Below, one piece after another: positions 1 to 12,456 of a DNA stretch of 64,000 nt; the first letter of the stretch is position 1, and each line of letters opens with the position of its first letter. The notes beneath the pieces are model-generated. The model did not search any database. It was given only the letters and a program-made list of their open reading frames with translations, and was not told the origin of the DNA. The stretch is from Hybos culiciformis (lineage: Eukaryota > Arthropoda > Insecta > Diptera > Hybotidae), in the NCBI GenBank assembly GCA_964007475.1, contig OZ023273.1:105274485-105338484 (forward strand). The letters run 5' to 3'. The position numbers and the translations under genes are program-made.

Positions 1-3000
1 GGTAAGTTGTATTTACATTCGCAAATTTAGCTCGGTAAATGGTCCATTACATGCATCAATATACATGCAATTATAGGGAAATGTAAATTGTATTTACATT
101 TCCCTGTATTGTATTTACTTACTTCATTTTGAACTGCGTAATACTATAAACAAAAATAATATCTCTCACAATCACAATATTTCCCTTTTTTCCTTTTATC
201 TCTAAAAGAAAGAGAAATTAAAGGATAATTAACGTGGAAAATTTCCCTTTTCTTCTTTTATCTCTAAAAGAAAGAGAAATTAAAGGATAATTAACGTGGA
301 AAATTTCCCTTTTTTTCTTTTATATCTAAAAGAAAGAGAAATTAAAGTATAATTAATGTGGAAAATTCCCCTTTTTTTTAATCTTTATTTTTTATTATAT
401 ATTATCTCTATATTCTCTCTTTGCAACTCCCTCTCTCATGCACATTAAAGCAGTATACAATTCATGTTAATCAAATTTGTTATACAACTCGTTGTGTATA
501 CACACAAACACATAGACACTCGTCAATATTATATCACTCGACCTTCGGTCTCGTGATATAAATATGACTCGTGTCTATGTGTTTGTGTGTATACACAACT
601 CGCAATTAATAACAAATTTTCATAAAATGTATTGTAATCTACTATTAAAGAAGCCACAATGACACTTCGCTGATCATAATCGGCGATATTCTTTTATTAA
701 TCTACCTTCTTTTGGCTGATCTAACTATGTATATCGATCCGACAAGTAAGTTAATTCTAAGAAATTGTTAAATACAAAAGAAATGCAAACTTTCGGAGTT
801 GTTGTATCTTTTTTGCATAAATAAATCCAGATGCATCACTTAACTATATATTTGAATTAACTAACTAGTTTTATTGACACGAGCCAACAATATTATATTA
901 TTTCTTGTTATAACTAGGGACGGATTAATAAATTAAGTTATTGTATGTTGAAAAAAAAGAAAAGAAAAGTATAATAAAGTGATAACAATTCAGGTGATTA
1001 TTTTATATGTTTTTAATTTAATTCTTAATTTAAATAGGCGCGCTTAATATTGTACGCACAACATATTTTCATTATCTTAAGAAATATATAAGGAGTGTAT
1101 ATTCACATTTTTTTTTTCGTTGAATTAAATACTATAAGGATGAACAAGATAATCGATATGATTGTGCTGATTTAATTTGGATAGTAATCAAGGAATAAAA
1201 TCTTTATTAAATCGAATAACTGGTTTCAAAGTACATATTATAGTTTCACTTTTTTAAATAATTTCATTTAAGTAGCAAAAATTATGTATGTAGGTAATTA
1301 TTTGTGAGCATAAAAATAAATTGAATTGAAAATTGTATGTTAGTAATGTAATCTCGTTGAAGATTATAATTTTGTGGCGAATCTTTATCTTGCTTGATAA
1401 AGTTTTACGTAAGTTTGAGATTGATATTAGTCGACTTGACCTATTTAATATTCGTTCCATAAACTTACACATATGTGAAAGACTTAATTACTTAATAATA
1501 ATAAAGTTTTACGTAAGTTTGAGGTTGATATTAGTCGACTAGATATGATTTTCGTTCCATAAACTTACACATATGTGAAAGTCTTAGTTACTTAAACTTC
1601 AACAGAAACATAGGATGTTTGTAAAGAAGTGAAAATCTATTGAAGTTATCAGACCGTGAATTTTGAATATCCTCTTTTTAATTTGAAAACAAAATTACGA
1701 TGCAATATGTAAGAAGTATATCATATCTAAATCAAGATTTGGGATTCTTAATATCAGATATTTTGTCAAAAGACATTTCTATATAATGCCGGCACGCGTT
1801 CTATTTCGAAAATGTCAAACTAAAATAAAATATAAAATAAATTAAAAAAATTAAAAAAAAAATCTTATTTTTTTAAAATTTGATTGATAATATTTCAATT
1901 CATTAAATCTTATTCATAAACAAACAATTTGGTATATGAAATCTTAATGTTATATTCAACCACCCACAAAACAATATGCAAAATCTATGCAAAAATATTT
2001 CTTTATTTTCTCACATAAAAGTAAAACATAATGACCATGCATACGTTGTAAGGTGATCGATCATTCCAAACAAAAAAAAAAAAACATCGACGGACGTATA
2101 TTAAATATGCTAAATCGTATAGGTATATATTGAAAATTATCATACTATGAGTATTATGGAAAAGTAATATGTGTATGACGATATTCTCAGAAAATTATGT
2201 TAAATAGATAATGAATTTAAATCTTAATATTATATACAGATAAAAACGCCCCAATAAACTTAAAATCTGAAAATAAAATGAATATATTTTAACAAACGCA
2301 TTGAAAACTATCCTCTTCAATGTGACAAAATAATCTATTGTTTGTTGATTACTGAATGAAGCATAGAAAACGTATGGTAAAAATCAGTCAATCATAATTA
2401 TCAGATGCTTATTGCAATTTGAATCCCTATAGAGTTTTTGAAATAATTTTCGTTACAAATGCCGTATGCTTATTTGTTTCACTCTCATTTTTATATATAC
2501 TTTTAAGCAAATTTAGTTTAAAAACTAGCCCAATTTATTTACGATTGAAGATGTAAACCATAAAATGAATAAATAACTTTTGATACTTAGTAAGTAGATT
2601 TGGAGTTTTTTCTTAATTTTTTTAATTTTGCAAAGATTTATACAAAAGTTAAACATTATGTCGAAAAATATTGGGCATCGCTTAAAGGATATTTCGATTT
2701 ATAATTGTGGTTTTTTTTCTTTGATAATCGTTTACGTTGCAGATGTTAAGAAACATAATCTTCATTACATTAATTTATGTATATTTTCCTAGGTAAAAAT
2801 GAAGAAAAAAATACGTTCACCTATATTTTTTGTCGTTCTTGAGATTTTTTTTTTTAAATGCCTAATATGTGCAATTATATATCTGTTTTCCTAAGGTATA
2901 TTTCAATTGACAGTCTGATAAAAATATTTATTATTATTGTTTAGAATTTTTATGGTGGTGGTCTAGTAACATATTAAAATAAAAAAAAAAAATAAAAAAA

Positions 3001-3172
3001 TAAAAAATTAAATACTGGTAAGGCACGAGTCAATGTCTTATGAGGTTAATTTTTATTTATTTTTTTTATTTTATATATTTATACTTATTATGTTTTGCTA
3101 GATGACGATTATGACGCCTTAACACAAGCAGGTGATTGTCAATGTTCACCGCAGGATGTGTCTGACAATTAA
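1..3172 (+). CDS. Possible 3' end of an upstream gene: last intron and terminal coding exon (partial)
   Basis: A short exon is proposed at 3102-3172. It follows a T-rich tract ending in a TAG acceptor at 3099-3101. In one frame it reads DDYDALTQAGDCQCSPQDVS then DN and a TAA stop at 3170-3172, and an AATAAA-rich tract follows at about 3195-3206. The exon is richer in G+C than its surroundings. It opens with two bases of a split codon, so it needs a phase-1 donor upstream. The first bases of the window, G then GTAAGT, form a strong donor, and that G plus AT would make Asp, so the window may start at the last base of the previous exon. The protein is not recognised; two Cys lie near the C-terminus. 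What is seen is the exon-like signal; that it belongs to a gene cut by the window edge is inference. Confidence 0.35.
75..105. repeat. Perfect 31-nt hairpin
   Basis: AGGGAAATGTAAAT, a 3-nt loop TGT, and the exact reverse complement: 14-bp perfect arms. It lies in the putative intron at the window start. Function unknown; it could be a small transposon remnant or a recombination footprint. Confidence 0.7.
178..375. repeat. Three-copy tandem repeat, 62-bp period
   Basis: The core TCTAAAAGAAAGAGAAATTA recurs at about 201, 263 and 325, each copy starting with a TTTCCCTTTT tract and ending in ATTAAnGTGGAAAA. Copies are nearly identical, so the duplication is recent. It is non-coding minisatellite-like sequence inside the proposed first intron. 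Confidence 0.85.
430..655. mobile_element. Foldback MITE, copy A
   Basis: A long inverted repeat. Positions 491-519 and 571-599 are exact reverse complements over 29 bp (beginning GTTGTGTATACACACAAACA), and weaker pairing continues inwards to a central CGACCTTCGGTC turn and outwards to AACAAATTTG. A related copy in the opposite orientation lies at about 25730-25910; the similarity includes flanking sequence such as CATGCACATTAAA, so the unit is longer than the hairpin alone. There is no coding capacity, which fits a non-autonomous DNA element. Superfamily not assigned. Confidence 0.75.
1397..1595. repeat. Tandem duplication, about 104-bp period
   Basis: AAAGTTTTACGTAAGTTTGA followed by TTGATATTAGTCGACT and then TTCGTTCCATAAACTTACAC occurs twice, starting near 1399 and 1503. 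The two copies differ by a few substitutions and a short indel. Short overlapping ORFs here are by-products of the repeat. Confidence 0.8.
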
Positions 3173-6100
3173 ATTTGTGTTAATGATTTAAGAAAAAAAA
3201 ATAAATAAAAAATCAGAGCAAAAAAGATAAATTATTTTTTTTTTTTTTCAAATTTTTTTGCTAATAACTTTTGCATTTTTAAATTATTATAGATTGGTAT
3301 AGATTTTAAAATTTTATAGTGGGATTTATCAAGGTTTTGAATTGAAAAATATATTTAAAATATATATGAGAGTGGTATGTTTGAAAAGTTATAGGGCTTA
3401 ATGCTTTTCGAAAAACTTATGACTTTTTGATCGCTTTTTATAATTAGCAATAACTACGAAATCATAACTCAGTTGGTTATTATTTCTCAATCATAACACT
3501 AATTCATATTACATTCATCAACGAATACTAAAATTTCTCTCAGATCCGCGACAGATCAAATTTTAGACCAAATAACCTATATCAACTGATCGTTCATTAG
3601 AGGAAACAAATGCAATTATTTTTTAATTAATTTTTCGGTAAAAAAAGTAAAACCTTAAACACATACTTTTAGCTTAGTAATTATATGTAAATTAAGATAT
3701 CTTTGTAATTTTATAAATAAATTTAAAATTTTTTTGTGTTAAAGTTTGAGATAAACAAAAATAAATAAATAAAGTCCCATTTTCAAGATTTCTAAGTAGG
3801 TATAACTTAAACGCACCTACTAATAATGGGTGTAGACTATTTTGTTAAGTTATCATCAATAAAATCAATGTTATGGTCAATGACCACAATTGATTAGACC
3901 CTAAAAAATAAGATTCTTTTTTTTTTCCTTAATATTAATTTTTATTCAAAAAACCATTTTTCATCTAAATATCATAAAAATCATTATATAAAAAATATAC
4001 ATGGATGCCCCATTTTAAAGAAATTCATCAAATTCTTTAATTTATGAATGATATGTACAATATTTTTATAAATAATTTAAGCTAGTTTAACTACATTTTT
4101 TTTGTTTAACTACATATATATAAATTATTTTCATCATCAATATAATATAAAAAAAAACACAAAATAATGTTTTCATGACCATGGGAAATTCTAAATCCCA
4201 GACAATATGTATTTATGTGCGCTAGATTCAATGCCCGTTATTATAAATGTTTACTATACAAAATACATACATTGGAATCAAAAAAAAAAACAAAATATAT
4301 CTTTTTAGTTTTAATTTAATTTAATTAAAAGATATCTAACAGATTTAAACCCTAAAAATAAATATATTGTCTTTTTTTTTAAATGTTATAAAAAAATTAT
4401 TATTTTTTTTCTTAGAAACTTTATAGGAAAAATTCAGGGAAATTGAATAAATTTTATTGTGTATATATAATATTAGTTTTTTAGTAACACAAATACATAT
4501 TTCAGTCTTGTATTAGTAAACGAAAAAATTGTTTTTCACTGTGTATAGAATATATTTTTTTTTATTTCAATTTTATAACTACAAATAAGAAAATTTTTAT
4601 CCGACCAATAAGATTCTTTAGCAAAAAAAAATACACGGTTGTACATAAATGTGTACATAAAAAATTTATGTACAAATTTATATTTTCTCATAGAAATTAA
4701 TGCTTTATAATAGTAGTTGAATTAAAATGTCGAATAAGTTATGAAAATCAAATATTGGCTATTAAAATAATAAATTTGATAGAATCGCCTTCTTATTCGG
4801 TATCAGTTAAATTTGTACTTTGAGTAAATGGTGTGATATGAACATTTAGTTACTGGTGAGGCCATCATATAGAGATTATTCATAATGATACATTGACATT
4901 ATAAATTTCGAAAAAAATTTTTAACTTTTCAAAGTTGATGTTAATATTTGTTCCTTTTCCATCATTGTCTATTGCTCTATGACGGAATTTGGTATAAACG
5001 AGAAAACTCAATTAAACAATTAATTTTATTAGTTAATTCAGTTTTATGTTATTACTTTATTACAACATAATTTACTGTATTTCTTAATTTTTCTTTAAAT
5101 ATATCAAATAATTTATTTAATATGTATTAACGAGTTTTTAAGGGTAGCATAAGTTGAAATGGTTTTGCTGTCAGAAGTTAATATTATAGTTAATTTTAAA
5201 CCACCATATGTATAATTATGTAAATGAAATGCCTATACAAATATATGTTATTTTATTATATAGTCGGAAAAATGCAATTTTCGTTTCGATGCCACTTCCA
5301 AAAGTAGAATTAATTTTAAATTCGCCAAAATCAATAAATTATTAGATAGCAATTCAAACCTTAATCATATTTTCCGAGCTTTTGTCACCGAAAATTAAAT
5401 AACTTTAAATATAGAAAATTAAGTTATATCAGATATGTTCACTATGCCAATAATTATTCACAACAACCTAATCGTACTTGTATTCGATTCAAATTGTTGT
5501 TAAATTTTATAAGTATAATAAAATTTATTTTTAAAACAATTAAAAAAGGAGGAGTTTTAAATATCTTTTATATAAAAAAAGTAAAAGAATAAAAATTTAA
5601 TTTGATATTGTTTTGAAAAAAAAATGAAAAAAAAAAAAAGTTTTGCGGTTAATTTCTCTTGCAACAAATTTTCCATAACAAAATATAAAAGAGCTCCACT
5701 TCTAAAAAAAAAAAACTTTTTTAACATTTTCGTTTTTTTTTTCTTTTTTTTTTTGGTTGGTATTTTTAAAGAAGATGATATCTTTTATAGTTGAATTTTT
5801 TTTTTCTTGGCTTACATATTTTCCAAAAGAAAAATCATCACACTTTATATTGTTTTCTGATTATAAAATTTTTAATTTTAGTTCAAAATTAACGATTCAA
5901 CTTAATAGAGCAATTATCGGAATAAAACAAAAAAAAAAAAAAACTCGGCCTCGGTATTAATGATAACACAAAAAAAAAATGTTTTTTTTAATAAAATAAT
6001 TATTTTAATTTCATAAAAATTTAATAAAAATCAAAATAAAAGAAAATTTATCGTTTTAAATATTGATTGAAGTCTTGAAAATAATTTAAACTAGCTCTAG

Positions 6101-9100
6101 CTGCGACTTATTGAAAAATAAAATATATTAAGCTTGTAAGAATTCAATAATTTTCAAGCCTTTATTTTTTATTTCTTTTAAACTATCAAAACAGTGTTGG
6201 TATTTGGAATTAGTCTAAAAGAAAATTGGGCATTCATAGCTTCGTAGTTTTTCATTATTACCTACTTCATTCTAAAATAAATTAAAAACTCTTAATTACT
6301 TCTAAGAATCTATGTTACATTCTTTAATGAACTGTCAAAATTTTTTCATTTAATACTAATAGTCGATTAATATAAGGACAGTAGAATAATCGCTTGATTT
6401 CAAAAAAATATTTACTTTACTGTTTTATTAATAATTAAATATCCTGGATTTTAATTCAACATTGAAAATAACATTGCATAACTTTAGGCAATAAAATTTG
6501 AATTCCTTTGTAGTTTGAAATTTTCTGTTACATAAAGGATTATTATTTGTAAATTTAAAAACTTTATTTAAAATTTAAAAACTTTACATTTTTTTGTAAA
6601 TTAAAATATTGTGTTTTCTGAAAAAAAAAAAAACAGCACTTCATTAATTAAAGTTTTAATTAATAATTGCCGAAAAACTTTTGATTAAAATGCCAGTGAA
6701 TAATAATTAAAGTATACATGAATTAATTAAATATAAAATTTAAACAAAAAAAATATATATAATGAATAATTTGGAGAAAATATTTACAAATTGTGATAAC
6801 ACTAACTACCTATACTTGGATTAATATTGGATTATTGAAGCGAATTTCATTGCAAAAAAAAACCTCAACCATAAACAAGAAAATTAATTAACAAAACTGA
6901 TTTTAATAGAATATGGTTATTTTGTAAGTTTTACTCTCAGAATTTAAAATTTATTAATTATCAAATTTGTACAGAAATTGTTTAGCTTTTCGTATTTTTT
7001 TTTTGTTTTATTTTATTCAATTCAATCTATCAGTAATTCTTTACAAATTGTTCTAAAACTAGGTATTTAACACTTAAACTAATGCAAGAACTTTTTAATC
7101 ATTTTGTAATACCATTGACTTATGTTTTGTTACTTAATTGATTAGTTATTTTTGTAGCTCTAAAAGTGTTTTTATTTTGGGACATTTTAAAAACTACGCA
7201 TACATATTTTAAAATAAGTTTCAACTTTCAACGAATTTTAAAAAAAATTTGCCTCTTTCGATTGGTCCGTCGGAAACTTTTATTACTCCGTTTGTAAATT
7301 TCATATTTCAACTAGAGACATTAGACCTTAATAAGTGTTGACTCTGATTTTGTTATATTTTACGTACAACATAGGTATTTACGAGCAGATTGAAATTTAA
7401 TTTGGATTTTAAGAAAATAGAAATTGCAAATAATAAACAATATTTCAAACTCTTTAATTTTTAAGGGATAAAAATATTAAATAATTTAAGAAATTTTAGA
7501 AACTTGTCGTCATGTTTAAAATTTGATCTCCAATTATCCACTTATTTGATACCACTCGCAAAAAAACCGAACATGAAAGAAGGATCGAAAAGAAAATTTT
7601 CTAATTATTGAGGCCAAGTGGGCCGCTCATCGAAATAGTTTAATAGATAAAATTGTGTACGTATAAAAATAATAAGAGAATTGAATACAATCCTGAAAAA
7701 TATGAGAACAAAAGATTAAGACTCGTATAAATTTTAAATTTAAATTGAATTCACTTTCTGTCATGGAATCTAAAACATTACTCTAAGATTGATGGTTCAA
7801 TTGTCGTCGCCAGTTATTCTGTTTATATTTTCAACTTTAAGTGTCTCTTTAATCTCAATTTTTATTTATACAAACTTTTTAAATATATTTTCTTGTTTCT
7901 TCCTTCACATTTAATGTTAATATTAACCGCAAATCAAAAACTTTATTCATCTAATAAAACCATCAAATTAATTTTGTCATAAAACAATATGATAAAAATA
8001 AAAATTTTAAAACAACTTGAAATTGAAATAAAAGAAATCTATTATTAAATTTCTATCAAGGGTTTATCTAAAGATCATCACATCGTACCAAATATAGACA
8101 ATATAAAATCATAGACATCGACACCCCGGGAATTAATTTATAGTACTTTGCATCGTCTATGATTTAGTTTAGATTTTCAGTATACTGAACTTCAGTATAA
8201 GGAATTTTTTTACAGTTTCACAATTATTGAGATTTTACTCCGATTAGGATTTTGGATTATCGGCTTCGAATTTCGCTTGTGTTGATAACGTAGCCAACCC
8301 TTGTTATCAACATATATTTTTGATAATCTGAAAGTTTAAAAATTACTTAACGCATGATGATACTCTTGTAGAGTGACAACATTCCCTGCCTTTAAATAAA
8401 TATTTCTCAAGACATATTTGATTAAAGGCAAATTTTCGAGGAGCAACAACCTATAATGTATCCAGTATCCTACAAGCTTCGTATAGGATATGGTCACAAT
8501 ATTTATTATTTTTAACCACTGTGAATTATTTGCTTTTAAAATGAAAAGTTTAATATAAACGATTATATTTTTTTTACTAAATATTTTTATTTCCAAACTT
8601 TAATGGATTTTTTAGGAATGTTAAAAAAAAAAGGTAGTTTGAGTCTCATTAAGATATTCAAACAAGAATTGATCATCCTTTTCAATAAAAAAAAGTCAGA
8701 CATTGAGAGAGAAAAATAAGAATCTTTTTTGGGGTTTTTTCCTTAATTTTAATTCATTTTAAGAAAACATGAAAAATTTTCGGCATTAAAAAAGTTCTAA
8801 ACAAAATAAAATCTTACAGAAATTTTTGGTGCTAGACCACCCATCAAAACAAACTATTTAACAATACTTATTACACTATCTTTATCATGATCATTATTTT
8901 TGTTGTTTAAGATTGTTTTTTTTATTTACAATCAAATTAAAACAAGTCTAGAATTAAAATTAGAATCATTTAAAATAAAAGTTCTGAGTGGTAAAATTTA
9001 AAATGATATGTAAAGATTTCCCAAAGATAGTTTATTGGATATTCTTTATATTATTTTCTTTACGTTCTAATATTTGCGATTATATTTTGTTAATGTAATG

Positions 9101-10059
9101 GACCTAAACATTTTAATGCGAAATCTCGATTGTTTCATATTTTTTTGATACTGTAAAAATTAATTATAATTTTTACTTTTACTTAAAATTTAAAACCCAA
9201 TTTTTTGGTCTTAGATTATTAGAAATTTATCTGATTAATATCCGATTAATAGATTAGCTAAAATCATAACAGAAATTTAACCAGAGAACAAGTGGCCAAG
9301 AAACTTCTATTTTGCCGGATACTATATGGGATTTTTGGAATCTCCTTGAATTACAGAAAATTAAATTTTAATTGCTTTCTAGCCTTCATATCATAATGTA
9401 ATGGGGCTTATCAATCGCATAAATTTTTATTGGAAAAATATGTGTTTTTATATACAGTGCTTGTTATCATTTGTTTCTATAATTTCCAATAATTAATTTG
9501 ACGGACTTTTTAAAAGTTAGAAATTCCCGCTGATATCACAATTTACTACGCACGAACAGTTCAGTTGAATTTCAGAAGAAATTTTATATTAAATAGACTT
9601 GTAGGTGACAAATTCATATCTTTTATACATTTTAGTAATAAAAATTTTAACGTTATATCTTTTTTTTTTTAATATATAACCCAAAAATGTGGATAACCTG
9701 CTGATAAGGTTAGTTTGATTTGTTTATTTTTTTATGTCAATTGCCGCACGGTCAAAAATATACACGAAAATTAATAAAAAATGTGTGTATAGAATAAATA
9801 AAAAATTCAAGTTCCGGACAATATTTAAAATATCATAAATTATTTGATTTGCAATTTTTTTGATCGAAATTTTAAAACAATGAAACATTATAAAAAAATG
9901 CAAGAAAGATAAGAATCTTCAAAGATTTAATAAACCAATAATTCATATGACAAGTTCCTAGAAGGTGGAGAGGGTGGAATTACAATAGTATGTAGACTAT
10001 AGTAACAGGTTTATCGATAACCTAACTAAAATTCATTTATAGAAATTGGTTAACGATTA
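3173..10059. other. Intergenic AT-rich region without a supported gene
   Basis: About 6.9 kb of A/T homopolymers and simple AT sequence. ORFs are short, low in complexity and show no recognisable domain. Local structures seen are a perfect 10-bp inverted repeat TGTTGATAAC/GTTATCAACA at about 8280-8312, and an 11-bp inverted repeat containing ATCATAGAC/GTCTATGAT at about 8108-8165. Regulatory sequence for gcm may lie here but I cannot point to it. Confidence 0.6.
8280..8312. repeat. 10-bp perfect inverted repeat
   Basis: TGTTGATAAC and GTTATCAACA separated by about 13 bp. It could be a hairpin, a dimer-binding site or chance in AT-rich DNA. No neighbouring gene clarifies it. Confidence 0.5.
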
Positions 10060-10420
10060 TCTTAAATCAGGGCTGTGGAGTTGGAGTCGGAGTTGTGGAG
10101 TCGGAGTTGTGGTGTTTGTATCGGAGTTGGAGTCACGTCGGAGTCATTACAAAAATTCACGACTCCGACTCCAAGAATTTTTTTTAGCAAATGTTTCAAA
10201 ATTCATTGAATTTTAAAAATTTTGTATATGCACGTGCAATACCGAGAGTTTTTACTGATAGATTAGAATGCATATAAACATTCACTTTCAATAGTAGAAT
10301 TTCTTGGTATTTCCATGCGTTTAGCTTTGGAGTTGGAGTCGGAGTCGTACATTAAAAATTTTAGCGGTTGGAGTCGGAGTTGGAACTATTTTTTGACGAC
10401 TCCAGAGCCCTGTCTAAAAT
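10060..10420. mobile_element. hAT-type MITE with 8-bp target-site duplication
   Basis: The element body is 10068-10412 (345 bp). Its ends are inverted repeats: CAGGGCTGTGGAGT at the left and, on the opposite strand, CAGGGCTCTGGAGT at the right. Inside both ends are runs of GGAGTTGGAGTCGG-like units, the right-hand ones inverted in part. It is flanked by TCTTAAAT (10060-10067) and TCTAAAAT (10413-10420), 8-bp duplications with one mismatch. An 8-bp duplication and ends starting CAG are hallmarks of hAT elements. No transposase is present, so it is non-autonomous. It ends about 320 bp before the gcm start codon. Confidence 0.85.
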
Positions 10421-10709
10421 TCTAAAATATTTTCATTATTTTAAGAAATAAGTATATTACTACATATGTGTACCTAAAATCTTTACTCTAAATTCGTCGT
10501 AACAATGTGAAACTAAGGGAAAATAAGGAAAACAAGTATAAAAGTACTAAAGTAGTTTTCTACTTGTGGACTATTTTACAAGCAAATATTCTTGTTTAGG
10601 TGAAGTCGCTATCAAATAAGAGGCCAATAAATTTGGTGTCACAGAAACCTTTAGAAAATCTTGATATTTTTTCTCTCTTATTGATTTTGTCTTTAATTTT
10701 TTTTTTCAG

Positions 10710-12456
10710 AGATTACAGAAAACAGTATAATTTTACAATGAAAAAATCTTTTATTAAAGAATGGGATATAAATGATACAACGGTTCCTAATATTATAGAT
10801 TCCTCTGAACTTAATGATTTTAATGAATGGGCTGATGGACATGTACGTTTAATATATTCGATTAAGTGTGAAGAAGCTAAAAAGCATACTTCTGGCTGGG
10901 CAATGCGAAATACAAATAATCATAATGTAAATATTTTGAAGAAATCATGTCTGGGTGTTTTAGTGTGCTCACAAAATTGTATATCTACGACAGGAACACA
11001 AGTTCACCTTCGACCGGCAATCTGTGATAAAGCCAGAAGAAAACAACAAGGACGGCCTTGTCCCAATAAAATATGCCGTGGAGGTCGATTAGAAATTAAG
11101 CCATGTCGTGGACATTGCGGATATCCTGTTACTCACTTCTGGAGGCACTCAGGTAACGCAATATTTTTTCAAGCCAAAGGTGTTCATGATCATCCACGGC
11201 CTGAACCCAAAAATTCCAGTGAATCTCGAAGAGCATTTAGCAATGCAGGCTTGAATGGAGGAAGAAAGGCCAAGATATTAGCATCAGCGGGATATTTAGG
11301 AAATAATAGTTCAAGTATCGATGCAAAGGTATAGTGAACTAACATTTCAGCTTTTTGAAACTTATTTCACAAAACCTTTTTTTTTATTTCAAAGGTTTTG
11401 GCTTCCATTCGAAAACCAAAGGCCTCAAAAAGGAGTGATATTAACGGTAATTTTTTTATCTATACTTATATTTTACCTATTTGTATCTAACATTTTTATG
11501 GTTTGTCACCTTTATTTTATTTTTTCGCAGTTTGTAAATGCCTAAATTATAATTGTTCAATTTGTATATTACCGAGTAGCTCAATTAAAAAATCAAATAC
11601 TTTAAAAATTATTGAAAATAAGACAATATCATATCAGCAACCAATTACCAATTATAGTAATTATTATTATCATCATCAAAAATCTGAACAAAATTATCAT
11701 TATCAAGAAATTGCAACATACACTTCGAGTGAGACACAAGTTTTACCAATTACTCCAACAGTTAAAACTGAAGAATATTATTACAAGTATGTACAATGTC
11801 CAACAACAGAACTGGAAATGCGAAATAAATATTCAAATACGGATGGTAGTAATAGTAGTAATCAACCTTTATATCATCAACAATCTGAATATTATCCAGA
11901 TAAAATTCAATTAGATTATCAAAATTCAATTAATAAATTACAAAATTATGAGGTCAATTATTATAGTGATTCAACTGAGTACTTAACAAATAACAATAAT
12001 AATATAAATAGTAATAATAATACTAATAATAACAATAATAATAATAATAATAATAATAACAATAATAATAATAACAATAACAACAGTAATAATATCAATA
12101 TTAATAATAATAATGATTTTCAACAATCTGAATTTATTAATTATTCACAAATTCAACCGTACGCCTATAAAGAAAAAGAAAAGAAACTATTTCCGTCAAA
12201 TGATTCGTACCATCAACAATTTGATGCAACTAATCATTACGATAATCATGACAATTTCTACGAATATCATCAACAAGGTGTAATTAATAATAATTTTTAT
12301 GATACAACTTATAGTTATGATAATTTTAATTATTTTGATTGTCATCAGCAATCAAAATGTAATATCAGTGATAGCACAATTCAGCAACCTACAGATTTTA
12401 TTACAATTCCATCAAATGGACATCAACAATTAACATTGAATAATAATAATTTTTAA
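10710..12456 (+). CDS. gcm: Glial cells missing family transcription factor (gcm)
   Basis: Zinc-containing DNA-binding transcription factor of the GCM family, nuclear; in flies the family switches precursors to glial and blood-cell fates. Proposed coding exons are 10738-11328, 11395-11446 and 11531-12456, giving about 522 aa; phases agree at both junctions. The GCM domain occupies residues 8-165: it starts EWDIND, contains [10 protein letters not shown] and [20 protein letters not shown], and ends [17 protein letters not shown], with the conserved Cys (71, 77, 81, 96, 108, 113, 123, 127) and His residues all present. The C-terminal part is low in complexity, rich in Asn, Tyr and Gln, with a long Asn tract at about 11986-12117. 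I chose ATG 10738 because an acceptor (TTTTTTCAG) ends at 10709; the frame stays open upstream, so an extra 5' coding exon is possible. Only one gcm-type gene is seen, so gcm versus gcm2 cannot be decided here. Confidence 0.95.
11986..12117 (+). repeat. Asn-coding AAT/AAC microsatellite in gcm exon 3
   Basis: Runs of AAT and AAC codons give an almost pure polyasparagine stretch broken by Ile, Ser and Thr. The mix of synonymous AAT/AAC suggests an old or selected tract rather than fresh slippage. It lies in the presumed transactivation half of the protein, outside the DNA-binding domain. Confidence 0.9.

Noticed and set aside
1254..1542. Overlapping ORFs on both strands near 1.3-1.5 kb
   Set aside because: They arise from the 104-bp tandem duplication and do not look like protein-coding sequence.
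5757..5960. 67-codon plus-strand ORF
   Set aside because: Mostly Phe, Lys and Ile from A/T homopolymers.
8336..8596. 86-codon minus-strand ORF
   Set aside because: No family resemblance, typical AT-rich Ile/Leu/Lys/Tyr composition, and no splice or poly(A) context.
10600..10737. Upstream extension of the gcm reading frame from a GTG codon
   Set aside because: GTG is not a likely start here, and an acceptor site lies inside at 10709; ATG 10738 just before the GCM domain was preferred.
11612..11914. 100-codon ORF in another frame of gcm exon 3
   Set aside because: Shadow of the real exon; Ile/Asn-rich with no features.
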